5,623 nt of DNA from Thermodesulfobacteriota bacterium (GCA_030836965.1 JAUPLM010000068.1:1-5623); one strand, 5' to 3'. Shown: positions 1 to 5,623, counted from the stretch's first letter. Notes: generated by a model not told the origin, from the sequence alone. Translations and numbers: made by a program.

Positions 1-1
1 A

Positions 2-283
2 TATGTATTCATAGAAACGTTTAAAGAATTACTTCCGAAATCCCTGCACAACAGGCCCAAATGGGGTTTTGAGATGCCGCTCAGCAGGTGGCTTAAATCG
101 GATCTGCGGTACCTTATAGATGAAAATCTCTCGCGGGAAAGAATCACCCGGGAAGGTGTTTTCCATTACCCCGCTGTGAAAAAACTCGTTGAGAACCTCA
201 TGTCAAACCGCTCCGACACATCCTGGCAAATATGGAATCTGATCGTGTTCCAGGTCTGGTACTCGCATTATGGAAAAAATTAA
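2..283 (+). CDS. Asparagine synthase (glutamine-hydrolysing) family, C-terminal end only
   Basis: This reading frame is open from the left edge, so only the last 93 residues of the protein are visible. The fragment reads LPKSLHNRPKWGFEMPLSRWL near its start; the pattern of an RPKxGFxxP stretch followed by a WL pair is typical of the C-terminal part of the AsnB synthetase domain. It closes with a W-x-IW-x-L-x-x-FQVWY stretch (roughly residues 74-87), also typical of that end. The family uses ATP and glutamine-derived ammonia to amidate a carboxylate; the glutaminase and PP-loop regions would lie upstream and cannot be checked. Inside polysaccharide clusters such paralogues are often thought to amidate uronic acids or other cell-surface precursors rather than make free asparagine. 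The ATG at position 74 is internal and not the real start, because homology continues upstream of it. The stop overlaps the start of the next gene by 14 bp, which indicates co-transcription. Family assignment is good; the acceptor is unknown. Confidence 0.85.
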   Translation, partial: YVFIETFKELLPKSLHNRPKWGFEMPLSRWLKSDLRYLIDENLSRERITREGVFHYPAVKKLVENLMSNRSDTSWQIWNLIVFQVWYSHYGKN

Positions 284-1463
284 AGTTATTCATATCATTA
301 CCCGTCTGGACAAGGGGGGCTCTGCCGAGAATACCCTTTTAACTGTTGAAGGTCTTGATAAGAAAATATATGACATCCTTCTGGTTAAAGGACTTTCCAT
401 TGAATCAGGCATGACGGAAGATGAAGCCATGGCAGTGGAAAAAAGCATAAGAGATGCTGAAAGTAAGGGGGTCAGGATTCTGACTGTTCCCGGCCTTGTG
501 AGAAAGCCAGACCCTTTTTCTGATTTTAAGACCTTTATTGAACTGATCAAAATACTGCGGCATGAAAAACCCCATATCGTTCATACCCACACTTCCAAGG
601 CCGGAATACTGGGAAGATGGGCGGCTTTTTTTGCCGGAGTTCCAATAATTATACATACGCCCCATGGCCACGTATTCTGGGGGTACTTTGGGAGATTCAA
701 AACATCATTTTATACCATACTCGAAAAGGTCGCGGCATTCATAACCGATAAAATTATTACGCTAACCGAACAGGAAAAAAATGATCATCTTCGTTTCCGC
801 ATTGCTCCCATGGATAAGTTCTCGGTCGTGCATAGCGGAATAAGGCTGGACGGATTTTCAGATCCGCCGGTTGATCCAGCTGTTATAAGAAGGAAACTGG
901 GAATACCCGAAAAGGGTCTGGTTATCGGCACAGCCGGCAGGCACGCGGCTGTTAAAGGGCAAAGGTATTTAATTGAAGCGGCTGTTAATATTACGGAAGC
1001 GAAACCGGATACAATGTTTGTGTTTTTAGGCGCAGGTGAACTTTCGGAAGAACTGGAAGATATGGCCTTAAAACTGGGCGTGATGGAGAAAGTGAAATTT
1101 CCGGGCTGGCGGCCGGATGTAGCTGAAGTGATGTCCGTATTTGATCTGTTTGTACTTCCGTCTCTTAACGAGGGAATGGGGAGAGTCCTCGTTGAGGCTA
1201 TGGCGCTGGGGAAACCGGTTGTGGCGAGTAATGTGGGAGGAATTCCCGATCTTGTCGATCACGGCAAAACCGGTTATCTGGTTCCTCCGGGGGACGTCCG
1301 GAGCCTTTCCGCCGCAATATGTGATATTATAGAAAATCCTGAAAAAGGAAAAAAAATGGGTGAAAACGGAAAAAAGAAAGCTGCCGGGTATAGCGCGGAT
1401 GCAATGGTGATGAAGATTGATAAGCTGTACCGGGCCTTGCTGCAACAGAAAAACATTACATAA
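270..1463 (+). CDS. Glycosyltransferase family 4 (GT-B fold, retaining)
   Basis: The gene encodes a complete 397-residue protein, a normal length for GT4 enzymes. These are cytoplasmic or membrane-associated and transfer a sugar from a nucleotide donor to a lipid-linked acceptor with retention of configuration. The N-terminal acceptor domain starts VIHIITRLDKGGSAENT (residues 6-22), with the glycine-rich loop after the first strand. It continues with HTHTSKAGILGR (105-116) and HTPHGH (129-134). The C-terminal donor domain carries GRHAAVKG (223-230), where R224 and K229 sit at the usual phosphate-binding positions, and the E-x7-E motif as E301 and E309 in NEGMGRVLVEA, followed by GKPVVASNVGGIPDLV. 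The start is chosen because it fits the family N-terminus exactly. There is no convincing Shine-Dalgarno site, so translation is probably coupled to the overlapping upstream gene. The donor and acceptor sugars cannot be read from sequence. The domain layout resembles CapM/RfaB-like enzymes of capsule and O-antigen clusters. Confidence 0.93.
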   Translation: MEKIKVIHIITRLDKGGSAENTLLTVEGLDKKIYDILLVKGLSIESGMTEDEAMAVEKSIRDAESKGVRILTVPGLVRKPDPFSDFKTFIELIKILRHEKPHIVHTHTSKAGILGRWAAFFAGVPIIIHTPHGHVFWGYFGRFKTSFYTILEKVAAFITDKIITLTEQEKNDHLRFRIAPMDKFSVVHSGIRLDGFSDPPVDPAVIRRKLGIPEKGLVIGTAGRHAAVKGQRYLIEAAVNITEAKPDTMFVFLGAGELSEELEDMALKLGVMEKVKFPGWRPDVAEVMSVFDLFVLPSLNEGMGRVLVEAMALGKPVVASNVGGIPDLVDHGKTGYLVPPGDVRSLSAAICDIIENPEKGKKMGENGKKKAAGYSADAMVMKIDKLYRALLQQKNIT

Positions 1464-1477
1464 GAGACAGCACTCAA

Positions 1478-2923
1478 ATGAAAAATATTTTAAATAAAAT
1501 GGCAGGGTTTGCTTATTTCACGGCATTAATTATTTTATTTTTATCCATTGATTCATATGGCGGTGATTATAAGCAGGTTGCCGGACTGATTGATCTTCGC
1601 AGTACGTTCAGTGACGGTGCTTATGATATTGAAACCCTTGCAGGAATGGCAAAGGGCAGGGGTTTTGAAGTTCTTATAATAAATGACCATGACCGTGTGG
1701 CTATGGAATACGGCCTTCCGCCATTCAGGAATATTGTTAAAAAAAAGGTCGAGTTGAACTCGATAAACAGGATGGGTGCAAAAACTTATCTGGATGCTAT
1801 CGGGACAGCGCAGAAAAAGTTTCCGGATATTATTTTAATTCCGGGTTCGGAGTCCGCCGCTTTTTATTACTGGACCGGTTCATACTTTGAAAAAAATCTC
1901 ACCGCCCATAACCATGAAAAACGCATTTTGACCATAGGCATGGATAAGCCTAATGATTATGAAAACCTTCCGATTCTGCACAACTTCGCCGCTTCAAAAT
2001 TTGCCGGCATGCTTCGCCCCGGAATCCTTATGTTTCTCTGCTCTCTTGCGGTTTCCGTTTTTCTGATCAAATGGGGAGGATTTTACAGGTTAACAGGCCT
2101 CATTGTTCTTATTTTGAGCGCGGCTTTTATTGCCAACAGCAATCCTGTAAGAAGTTCTCCTTTTGATCAGTATCACGGCGATCAGGGGATAGCCCCTTAT
2201 CAGCTTCTTGTAGATTATGTGAATTCGCGGGGAGGGCTTACCTTCTGGAACTATCCTGAAACCAAATCGGGCGTCAGAAATTTGGGCCCGATCCGTGTCG
2301 ACACTCCCCCTCATCCGGAAGTTCTGGAGGAAACCGGCGAATATACGGGTTTTGCCGCTCTTTACGGGGAGAATATAACTGTTACGGAACCGGGTAATGT
2401 CTGGGACAGGGTTTTGACCGCATATTGTCAGGGAATAAGAAACAGGCCTGTCTGGGGAATATCCACGGCGGATTTTCATGAAGAGGGAGGGAGCGGGGAG
2501 AAACTGGGTAATTTCCCGACGGTTTTTCTGCTCCGGGAAAAAAGCAGGAGAAGCGTGATGGAAGCGCTTAAAAACGGAAAAATGTATGCGTACCGCGGCA
2601 GTTATCCGCAGCTTATCAGGCTTGATGAGTTTTCTGTCTCATCACCTGATGAAGCAATTAAGGGGGTTTCAGGGGATGAAATTATATTAAAGGAGAGCCC
2701 CAGAATCAGGATTTCCCTTTCGGCGGCCGTGGCTTCGGAGAATAAGATAAAGGTGCGGTTAATAAGGTCGGGAGAACTTATTGAGACCTTTGAAGGAAAA
2801 TTGCCGATGCAGATCGATTATGAAGATAAATATTTTCAGCCCGGCAGGAAGATATATTACAGACTGGACATGAGCGGGTGCGGTTTGCTTGTTTCCAATC
2901 CCATCTTTGTAAAGTTTGAATAG
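1478..2923 (+). CDS. Membrane-anchored PHP-like protein with atypical metal site
   Basis: This 481-residue protein starts with a hydrophobic stretch (about residues 9-24) that looks like a signal peptide or N-terminal anchor. From residue 36 it follows the PHP metallohydrolase pattern: LIDLRSTFSDG (37-47), then an A-x-x-x-GF-x-V-x-x-x-NDHD stretch ending at 69-72, then PGSES (122-126) with E125. The canonical HxH of motif I is replaced by D39 and R41. H144 and H146 are further possible ligands. A transmembrane hairpin follows (about 180-197 and 203-220), and the PHP pattern resumes with GGLTFWNYPE (252-261), where the usual AHP is NYP, and STADFH (329-334), matching the late DxH motif. The last 100 residues or so look like a beta-rich tail. 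Catalysed reaction unknown; family members are phosphoesterases or other hydrolases, and the CehA/McbA-type branch is a possible relative. The likely location is outside the cytoplasmic membrane. It begins 14 bp after the glycosyltransferase with a weak GAGA site at 1464-1467, so it is probably in the same operon. Confidence 0.8.
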   Translation: MKNILNKMAGFAYFTALIILFLSIDSYGGDYKQVAGLIDLRSTFSDGAYDIETLAGMAKGRGFEVLIINDHDRVAMEYGLPPFRNIVKKKVELNSINRMGAKTYLDAIGTAQKKFPDIILIPGSESAAFYYWTGSYFEKNLTAHNHEKRILTIGMDKPNDYENLPILHNFAASKFAGMLRPGILMFLCSLAVSVFLIKWGGFYRLTGLIVLILSAAFIANSNPVRSSPFDQYHGDQGIAPYQLLVDYVNSRGGLTFWNYPETKSGVRNLGPIRVDTPPHPEVLEETGEYTGFAALYGENITVTEPGNVWDRVLTAYCQGIRNRPVWGISTADFHEEGGSGEKLGNFPTVFLLREKSRRSVMEALKNGKMYAYRGSYPQLIRLDEFSVSSPDEAIKGVSGDEIILKESPRIRISLSAAVASENKIKVRLIRSGELIETFEGKLPMQIDYEDKYFQPGRKIYYRLDMSGCGLLVSNPIFVKFE

Positions 2924-2978
2924 TAATTATTCAGTCAGCATGGCGGACGTATCTTCGGCAGGTGAAATTATCGCTGAA

Positions 2979-2998
2979 AAAGATGAACGTTCATCTTT
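2979..2998. repeat. Perfect 20-bp palindrome
   Basis: The sequence AAAGATGAACGTTCATCTTT equals its own reverse complement; the next outward pair (A and C) breaks the symmetry. As RNA it could form an 8-bp stem with a 4-nt loop. Its right half from ACGTTCATCTT recurs at 3067-3077, so the left arm could pair with that copy instead. It could be an end of a small repeat element, a protein-binding site, or an mRNA hairpin after the PHP-like gene; the sequence does not decide between these. Confidence 0.8.
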
Positions 2999-3034
2999 CA
3001 AAACCTTAGTTGGTATAGGATGTTTGTTTTTTAA

Positions 3035-3076
3035 TTCGATGTTGAATGTTCGATGTTCCAAGTTCGACGTTCATCT
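3035..3076. repeat. Six tandem 7-bp units (TTCGATG type)
   Basis: Read in steps of seven, the units are TTCGATG, TTGAATG, TTCGATG, TTCCAAG, TTCGACG and TTCATCT. The pattern is also visible as three 14-bp units that each begin TTCGAYGTT, at 3035, 3049 and 3063. The final unit runs into the copy of the palindrome half at 3067-3077. Similar heptad tracts are familiar from intergenic DNA of many environmental bacteria, where they yield spurious translations such as MLNVRCSKFDV. Their origin and role are not known to me. Confidence 0.8.
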
Positions 3077-3132
3077 TAAAAAAAATTCTGTAATCCTGTC
3101 AGGTAATTTTCTGTAGTGAGGAACAAATAAAG

Positions 3133-3810
3133 ATGATAGTTTCCGTACACCAGCCCCAGTATCTGCCCTGGCTTGGTTATTTCGATAAGATTGAGCAGGC
3201 GGATATCTTTGTTCTCCTCGATAATGTCCAGTTCAAGAAAAATGAGTGGCAGAACCGGAACAGGATCAAGACTGCAAACGGCTTGCAATGGCTGACCGTT
3301 CCTGTTATGTACAAGCACCCGCAGTTGATTAATGAGGTTGAAATCAATAACAGGGATAAATGGCAGCATCGTCAAAGGCAGGCGATTATCTCGAATTATA
3401 GAAAGGCCCCGTGCTGGTCCCTGCTTGAAGGATTATTTGAAGAGATATTTTCATCGAAATGGCGATACATTTCTCAACTGAATATTTTTACGGTCAGTAG
3501 GCTTGCCGGGATTCTGGGTATTAATACGCCTGTTTATATCGCATCGGAGCTTGGAGAATTTTCTGAAAATCCTGACGAGAGACTGATTGCCATTACAAAA
3601 CATTTTGATGGAGATACATATCTGGCGGGAAGCGGGGGAAGGGAGTATATGGAGACGGCCAAGTATGTTCAGCACGGCATAAAGGTCATTTTCCAGGAGT
3701 ACAAACACCCTGTTTACAAACAGCTTTTCGGCGATTTTGAGCCGTTTATGTCGGTCGTTGATCTTCTTTTCAACCATGGTCATGAGAGCTTGAAAATTCT
3801 TAAAGGATAG
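3133..3810 (+). CDS. WbqC-like family protein
   Basis: A complete 225-residue protein, close to the usual WbqC-like length. It opens with VHQPQYLPWLGYFDKI (residues 5-20), the hallmark of the family, then ADIFVLLDNVQFKKNEW (23-39), NRNRIK (41-46) and WLTVPV (53-58). Later conserved stretches are YLAGSGGREYM (163-173) and the C-terminal MSVVDLLFNHG (206-216). There is no signal peptide or membrane segment, so it is predicted to be cytoplasmic. WbqC-like genes occur in O-antigen and capsule clusters, but the reaction is not firmly established; involvement in modifying an amino sugar is a common guess. A GAGGA site at 3118-3122, ten bases before the ATG, and conservation right from residue 2 support this start. 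The gene stands alone between two repeat-filled gaps, unlike the tightly spaced genes on either side. Family assignment is strong; function is uncertain. Confidence 0.92.
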   Translation: MIVSVHQPQYLPWLGYFDKIEQADIFVLLDNVQFKKNEWQNRNRIKTANGLQWLTVPVMYKHPQLINEVEINNRDKWQHRQRQAIISNYRKAPCWSLLEGLFEEIFSSKWRYISQLNIFTVSRLAGILGINTPVYIASELGEFSENPDERLIAITKHFDGDTYLAGSGGREYMETAKYVQHGIKVIFQEYKHPVYKQLFGDFEPFMSVVDLLFNHGHESLKILKG

Positions 3811-3895
3811 TTTTGTGTAACACCGGATTACAAAGCCAGGCAGGGGTATGCGCCTATGCGTTCTGACGGAATTATAGCTGCACCTTCGATTGCGG

Positions 3896-3910
3896 TCCGC
3901 CTGAGGCGGA
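3896..3910. repeat. Perfect GC-rich hairpin
   Basis: TCCGCC, a TGA loop and GGCGGA form a perfect 6-bp stem with a 3-nt loop, extendable by two G-T wobble pairs. It lies 85 bp after the WbqC-like stop codon and is followed by only TTTCC, so it is a poor rho-independent terminator. Its right arm can instead pair with TCCGCCT at 3967-3973, so two mutually exclusive folds are possible. Confidence 0.6.
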
Positions 3911-3981
3911 TTTCCATAAGTTCCAAACAGCCCCGAAGATTAATGTTCACGAAGACTTATTTTATCTCCGCCTGTGTGATC

Positions 3982-4010
3982 TCTGTCGACTATCCGGGGG
4001 CGTTGACAGA
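3982..4010. repeat. Stem-loop with 9-bp stem
   Basis: TCTGTCGAC (3982-3990) pairs with GTTGACAGA (4002-4010) with a single G-T wobble, around an 11-nt loop that contains CCGGGGG. It sits in the right half of the gap-2 element and contains the TTGACA hexamer. No T run follows directly. It may be part of the fold of the larger element. Confidence 0.5.
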
Positions 4011-4099
4011 TTAGAATAAAGTTTTCCGGCATAACGCATCGGCGCATACCTCTGTCAGGCCCCTAATGCCGGTTATGCAAAGACTTCTAAAGGAGAGAA

Positions 4100-4723
4100 A
4101 TGAAAATTTTAGCCATAGGCGCCCATCCGGACGATATCGAGGCCGGTTGCTCCGGTTCCCTTGCTAAATACGCGCAAAACGGCCATGAGATCTATCTGCT
4201 TATCATGACCGAAGGCCACATGGGAGGTGAAGGCTCCGTCAGAAAAAAAGAGCAAAGAAAATCGGCGAAGTTTCTCAAGCCGCGGGAACTGATATGGGGG
4301 GGATACAAGGATACGCTGCTTACGCCTCATATGAACCAGATGGTGCATGATATCGAAGTCGTGTTGAAGAAGATTGATCCCGATTTCATTTTCGTCCATC
4401 ATGAGGATGATACACACCAGGACCATCAGGCCCTGGCCAAAGCCACGATTTCTGCGACACGCTATATCCGTAACGTTCTTTTCTATGAAGGCCCGACTAC
4501 CCAGAATTTTTTTCCTGCCGTTTTCATTGACATAAAAGAAACTCTCGACACCAAAATAGCCATGCTCCTGGCGCACCATTCCCAGGTGCGGAAGACCAAT
4601 ATCGAAGGACTGGCCATCACGGACATCGTCCGTTCAACCGCTGTCTTTCGAGGAATCCAGGGACGGGTTCAGTTCGCGGAGGCCTTCGTTCCGCTGCGTC
4701 TGTTCATCAATATTTCAGTGTGA
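4100..4723 (+). CDS. PIG-L/LmbE-family N-acyl deacetylase
   Basis: A complete 207-residue protein, slightly short for this zinc-dependent deacetylase family, which removes N-acyl groups (often N-acetyl from GlcNAc-type sugars or conjugates). The N-terminal zinc motif is AHPDD (residues 8-12), giving H9 and D12 as ligands and D11 as probable general base. The second motif is HHEDDTHQDH (100-109), with H109 as the likely third ligand and H106 and D108 nearby. R48 and E51 match the conserved R-x-x-E of the family, LLAHHSQV (156-163) matches the K-x-x-x-x-x-H-x-SQ region, and AEAF (193-196) is the usual C-terminal motif. No signal peptide is seen, so it is predicted to be cytoplasmic. The start has a good ribosome binding site, AGGAGAG at 4091-4097. 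The stop is 17 bp before the aminotransferase gene, which suggests an operon and a shared role in amino-sugar metabolism. The substrate cannot be determined here. Confidence 0.93.
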   Translation: MKILAIGAHPDDIEAGCSGSLAKYAQNGHEIYLLIMTEGHMGGEGSVRKKEQRKSAKFLKPRELIWGGYKDTLLTPHMNQMVHDIEVVLKKIDPDFIFVHHEDDTHQDHQALAKATISATRYIRNVLFYEGPTTQNFFPAVFIDIKETLDTKIAMLLAHHSQVRKTNIEGLAITDIVRSTAVFRGIQGRVQFAEAFVPLRLFINISV

Positions 4724-4724
4724 G

Positions 4725-4731
4725 TAAAGGA
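4725..4731 (+). promoter_or_regulatory. Ribosome binding site of the aminotransferase gene
   Basis: TAAAGGA ends nine bases before the ATG at 4741 and directly follows the deacetylase stop. It supports the chosen start of an open frame that has no stop inside the window. Confidence 0.6.
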
Positions 4732-4740
4732 TTCTGTCTG

Positions 4741-5623
4741 ATGGAAAGTATTCCCCATTCCCGGCCCACCATCGGCGATGAAGAGATTGAGGCTGTAGTT
4801 TCCGTACTCCGGACCGGACAGCTTGCGCAGGGGGAACAGGTTCTTTGTTTCGAAAACGCTCTCGCCTCGCTCATAGGAGCGGCAGGCGCAGTGGCGGTCA
4901 GTTCCGGTACCTCGGCTCTGCACCTTGCTCTGCTGGCACTGGAAATCGGTGAAGATGACGAAGTAGTGCTCCCCGGTTTTGTCTGTCCGGCCCTCATAAA
5001 CGCTGTACGCTATGTCCGTGCGGTACCGGTTCTGGCCGATATCAACGCGGAGACTTACAATGTGGATATCCCTGATCTTAAGAAACGGCTGACCGGGAAA
5101 ACGAAGGCAGTCATTGTGCCGCATATGTTCGGTCTGCCGGCGGATATCAGGGAAATTGTCGCACTGGGGGTCCCTGTCATAGAAGATTGTGCCCAGTCCC
5201 TGGGAAGCAGCTATAATGGATCTCCTTCCGGCAGTTTCGGCGCATTGTCCGTCTTTTCCTTCTATGCCACAAAGGTAATCTGCACCGGAGAAGGCGGTAT
5301 GATCGTATCCGGGGACAAGCGTTTACTTGAAAAAATCAGGGATTTGCGCGATTACGACGAAAAGGAAGACTGGCGCCTGCGTTACAACTACAAGCTCACC
5401 GAGTTACAGGCTGCCATGGGTCTTGCGCAGCTCCGGAAACTTCCGGTTCTGATCGGACGCCGCCGGGTAATAGCAGGCCGGTATCATGAATTCTTTCGGG
5501 AACGCCTCCTGCCGGTTCCCGTTTCCCTTCCGGACCGCGAACATATCTATTACCGTTACATCATTCGAACGGAGCGTCTTTCGGAGCTGCTCGACGCCGG
5601 CAGGGAAGCCGGAATCAATTACC
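4741..5623 (+). CDS. DegT/DnrJ/EryC1/StrS-family sugar aminotransferase, 3'-truncated by window edge
   Basis: The frame is open from the ATG at 4741 to the right edge, giving 294 codons plus one base of a protein usually near 370-400 residues. This PLP enzyme family transfers an amino group, usually from glutamate, to a nucleotide-linked keto-sugar in the cytoplasm. The N-terminus IPHSRPTIGDEE (residues 4-15) is the usual P-x-x-x-P-x-x-x-x-EE pattern. SSGTSAL (54-60) is the phosphate-binding turn. VIEDCAQSLGSSY (146-158) contains D149, expected to contact the pyridine nitrogen. FSFYATKVICTGEGGMI (172-188) carries the PLP lysine as K178; the SFYATK form marks one branch of the family. RYNYKLTELQAAMGLAQL (214-231) is also conserved. 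The ribosome binding site at 4725-4731 and the N-terminal match support this start. It follows the deacetylase by 17 bp. The keto-sugar substrate and 3- versus 4-amination cannot be read from the sequence. No internal frameshift or stop is seen. Confidence 0.93.
   Translation, partial: MESIPHSRPTIGDEEIEAVVSVLRTGQLAQGEQVLCFENALASLIGAAGAVAVSSGTSALHLALLALEIGEDDEVVLPGFVCPALINAVRYVRAVPVLADINAETYNVDIPDLKKRLTGKTKAVIVPHMFGLPADIREIVALGVPVIEDCAQSLGSSYNGSPSGSFGALSVFSFYATKVICTGEGGMIVSGDKRLLEKIRDLRDYDEKEDWRLRYNYKLTELQAAMGLAQLRKLPVLIGRRRVIAGRYHEFFRERLLPVPVSLPDREHIYYRYIIRTERLSELLDAGREAGINY

Larger units (their letters stand above)
2924..3132. other. Repeat-bearing gap between the PHP-like and WbqC-like genes
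   Basis: No credible gene is seen in these 209 bp. A short open frame here (2916-3116) overlaps the PHP-like gene and translates the heptad repeat, so I do not call it. The gap contains a perfect 20-bp palindrome, a block of six 7-bp units and a purine-rich GAGGA at 3118-3122 that can serve as the ribosome binding site of the next gene. I see no convincing rho-independent terminator: the palindrome is followed by CAAAACC rather than a T run. I also see no clear sigma-70 promoter. Confidence 0.7.
3822..4073. repeat. Inverted-repeat element of about 252 bp, possibly MITE-like or a structured RNA
   Basis: The left arm (3822-3869) and right arm (4026-4073) are imperfect inverted copies. Aligned by hand they agree at 38 of 49 columns. 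The core, 3835-3869 against 4026-4060, agrees at 29 of 35 positions without a gap and includes the shared blocks GGTATGCGCC and ATGCGTT. Inside lies a second inverted pair: AGGCGGA at 3904-3910 with TCCGCCT at 3967-3973, and ATAAG at 3916-3920 with CTTAT at 3956-3960. There is no open frame for a transposase and I found no clear target-site duplication. Candidates are a non-autonomous transposable element, a degenerate insertion-sequence relic, or a folded leader of the downstream genes. Confidence 0.65.
3811..4099. other. Gap occupied by an inverted-repeat element
   Basis: I see no gene in these 289 bp. Almost all of it is covered by the imperfect inverted repeat at 3822-4073 and the smaller hairpins inside it. 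The right end carries the ribosome binding site of the deacetylase gene, AGGAGAG at 4091-4097. A TTGACA hexamer at 4003-4008 has no matching -10 box at normal spacing and forms part of a stem, so no promoter is called. Confidence 0.7.

Noticed and set aside
2979..2998. Palindrome as a rho-independent terminator of the first operon
   Set aside because: The stem is AT-rich and is followed by CAAAACC rather than a T run.
3035..3076. Tandem repeats as a CRISPR array
   Set aside because: The units are only 7 bp with no spacers, and no cas gene is present.
2916..3116. A 66-codon + strand open frame overlapping the end of the PHP-like gene
   Set aside because: Its C-terminal half is just the translation of the heptad repeat (MLNVRCSKFDV), it has no ribosome binding site, and it overlaps a well-supported gene.
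4003..4008. Perfect TTGACA hexamer suggesting a -35 box before the deacetylase gene
   Set aside because: No acceptable -10 hexamer lies 16-18 bp downstream (the sequence there is GC-rich CCGGCA), and the hexamer is part of a stem-loop.
4029..4078. GCATAAC and GTTATGC bounding 50 bp, resembling an integron attC site
   Set aside because: Both ends break the usual RYYYAAC/GTTRRRY pattern at one position, the inner L boxes and spacers do not fit, and the length is below the normal attC range. The symmetry is better explained by the larger inverted repeat.
4109..4579. Long minus-strand open frame opposite the deacetylase
   Set aside because: It lies antisense to a gene with clear catalytic motifs, and its translation shows no recognisable domain.
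4669..5124. Minus-strand open frames opposite the aminotransferase (also 4707-4997)
   Set aside because: They are shadows of the DegT-family gene, whose PLP-binding motifs are intact on the + strand.

Overview
This window is part of a surface-polysaccharide (O-antigen, capsule or exopolysaccharide) gene cluster. All recognisable genes lie on the + strand. Gene content points to a Gram-negative-type bacterium: WbqC-family and DegT/StrS-type sugar genes, plus a PHP-like protein with an apparent signal sequence. A heptad TTCGATG repeat in one gap is of a kind I associate with intergenic DNA of Desulfobacterota ('Deltaproteobacteria') and other environmental bacteria. That taxonomic guess is weak, because no rRNA or housekeeping gene is present.

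Layout. Block 1 (positions 2-2923) is tightly packed. It holds the C-terminal end of an asparagine synthase-type amidotransferase, a complete GT4 glycosyltransferase overlapping it by 14 bp, and, 14 bp further on, a complete membrane-anchored PHP-like protein. Gap 1 (2924-3132) has no credible gene; it carries a perfect 20-bp palindrome and six tandem 7-bp units. Next is a lone WbqC-like gene (3133-3810). Gap 2 (3811-4099) is almost entirely an imperfect inverted-repeat element with nested smaller hairpins. Block 2 (4100 to the window end) is a PIG-L/LmbE-type deacetylase followed 17 bp later by a DegT/DnrJ/EryC1/StrS aminotransferase, which runs off the right edge after 294 codons.

How the genes may work together (inference). 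The aminotransferase would make an amino sugar on a nucleotide-linked keto-sugar. The PIG-L enzyme would remove an N-acyl group from a sugar or glycan intermediate. The WbqC-like protein probably takes part in modifying such a sugar, although its chemistry is not established. The GT4 enzyme would add a sugar to the growing lipid-linked chain, and the AsnB-type protein would transfer amide nitrogen, perhaps to a uronic acid or similar acceptor. The PHP-like protein would act outside the cytoplasmic membrane.

The points most worth following up are: (1) the PHP-like protein, whose domain is interrupted by a transmembrane hairpin and lacks the usual HxH metal motif; (2) the nested inverted-repeat element of about 250 bp in gap 2; (3) the palindrome plus heptad repeat in gap 1; and (4) the fact that both breaks in an otherwise compact cluster are filled by repeats, which suggests cassette-like assembly.
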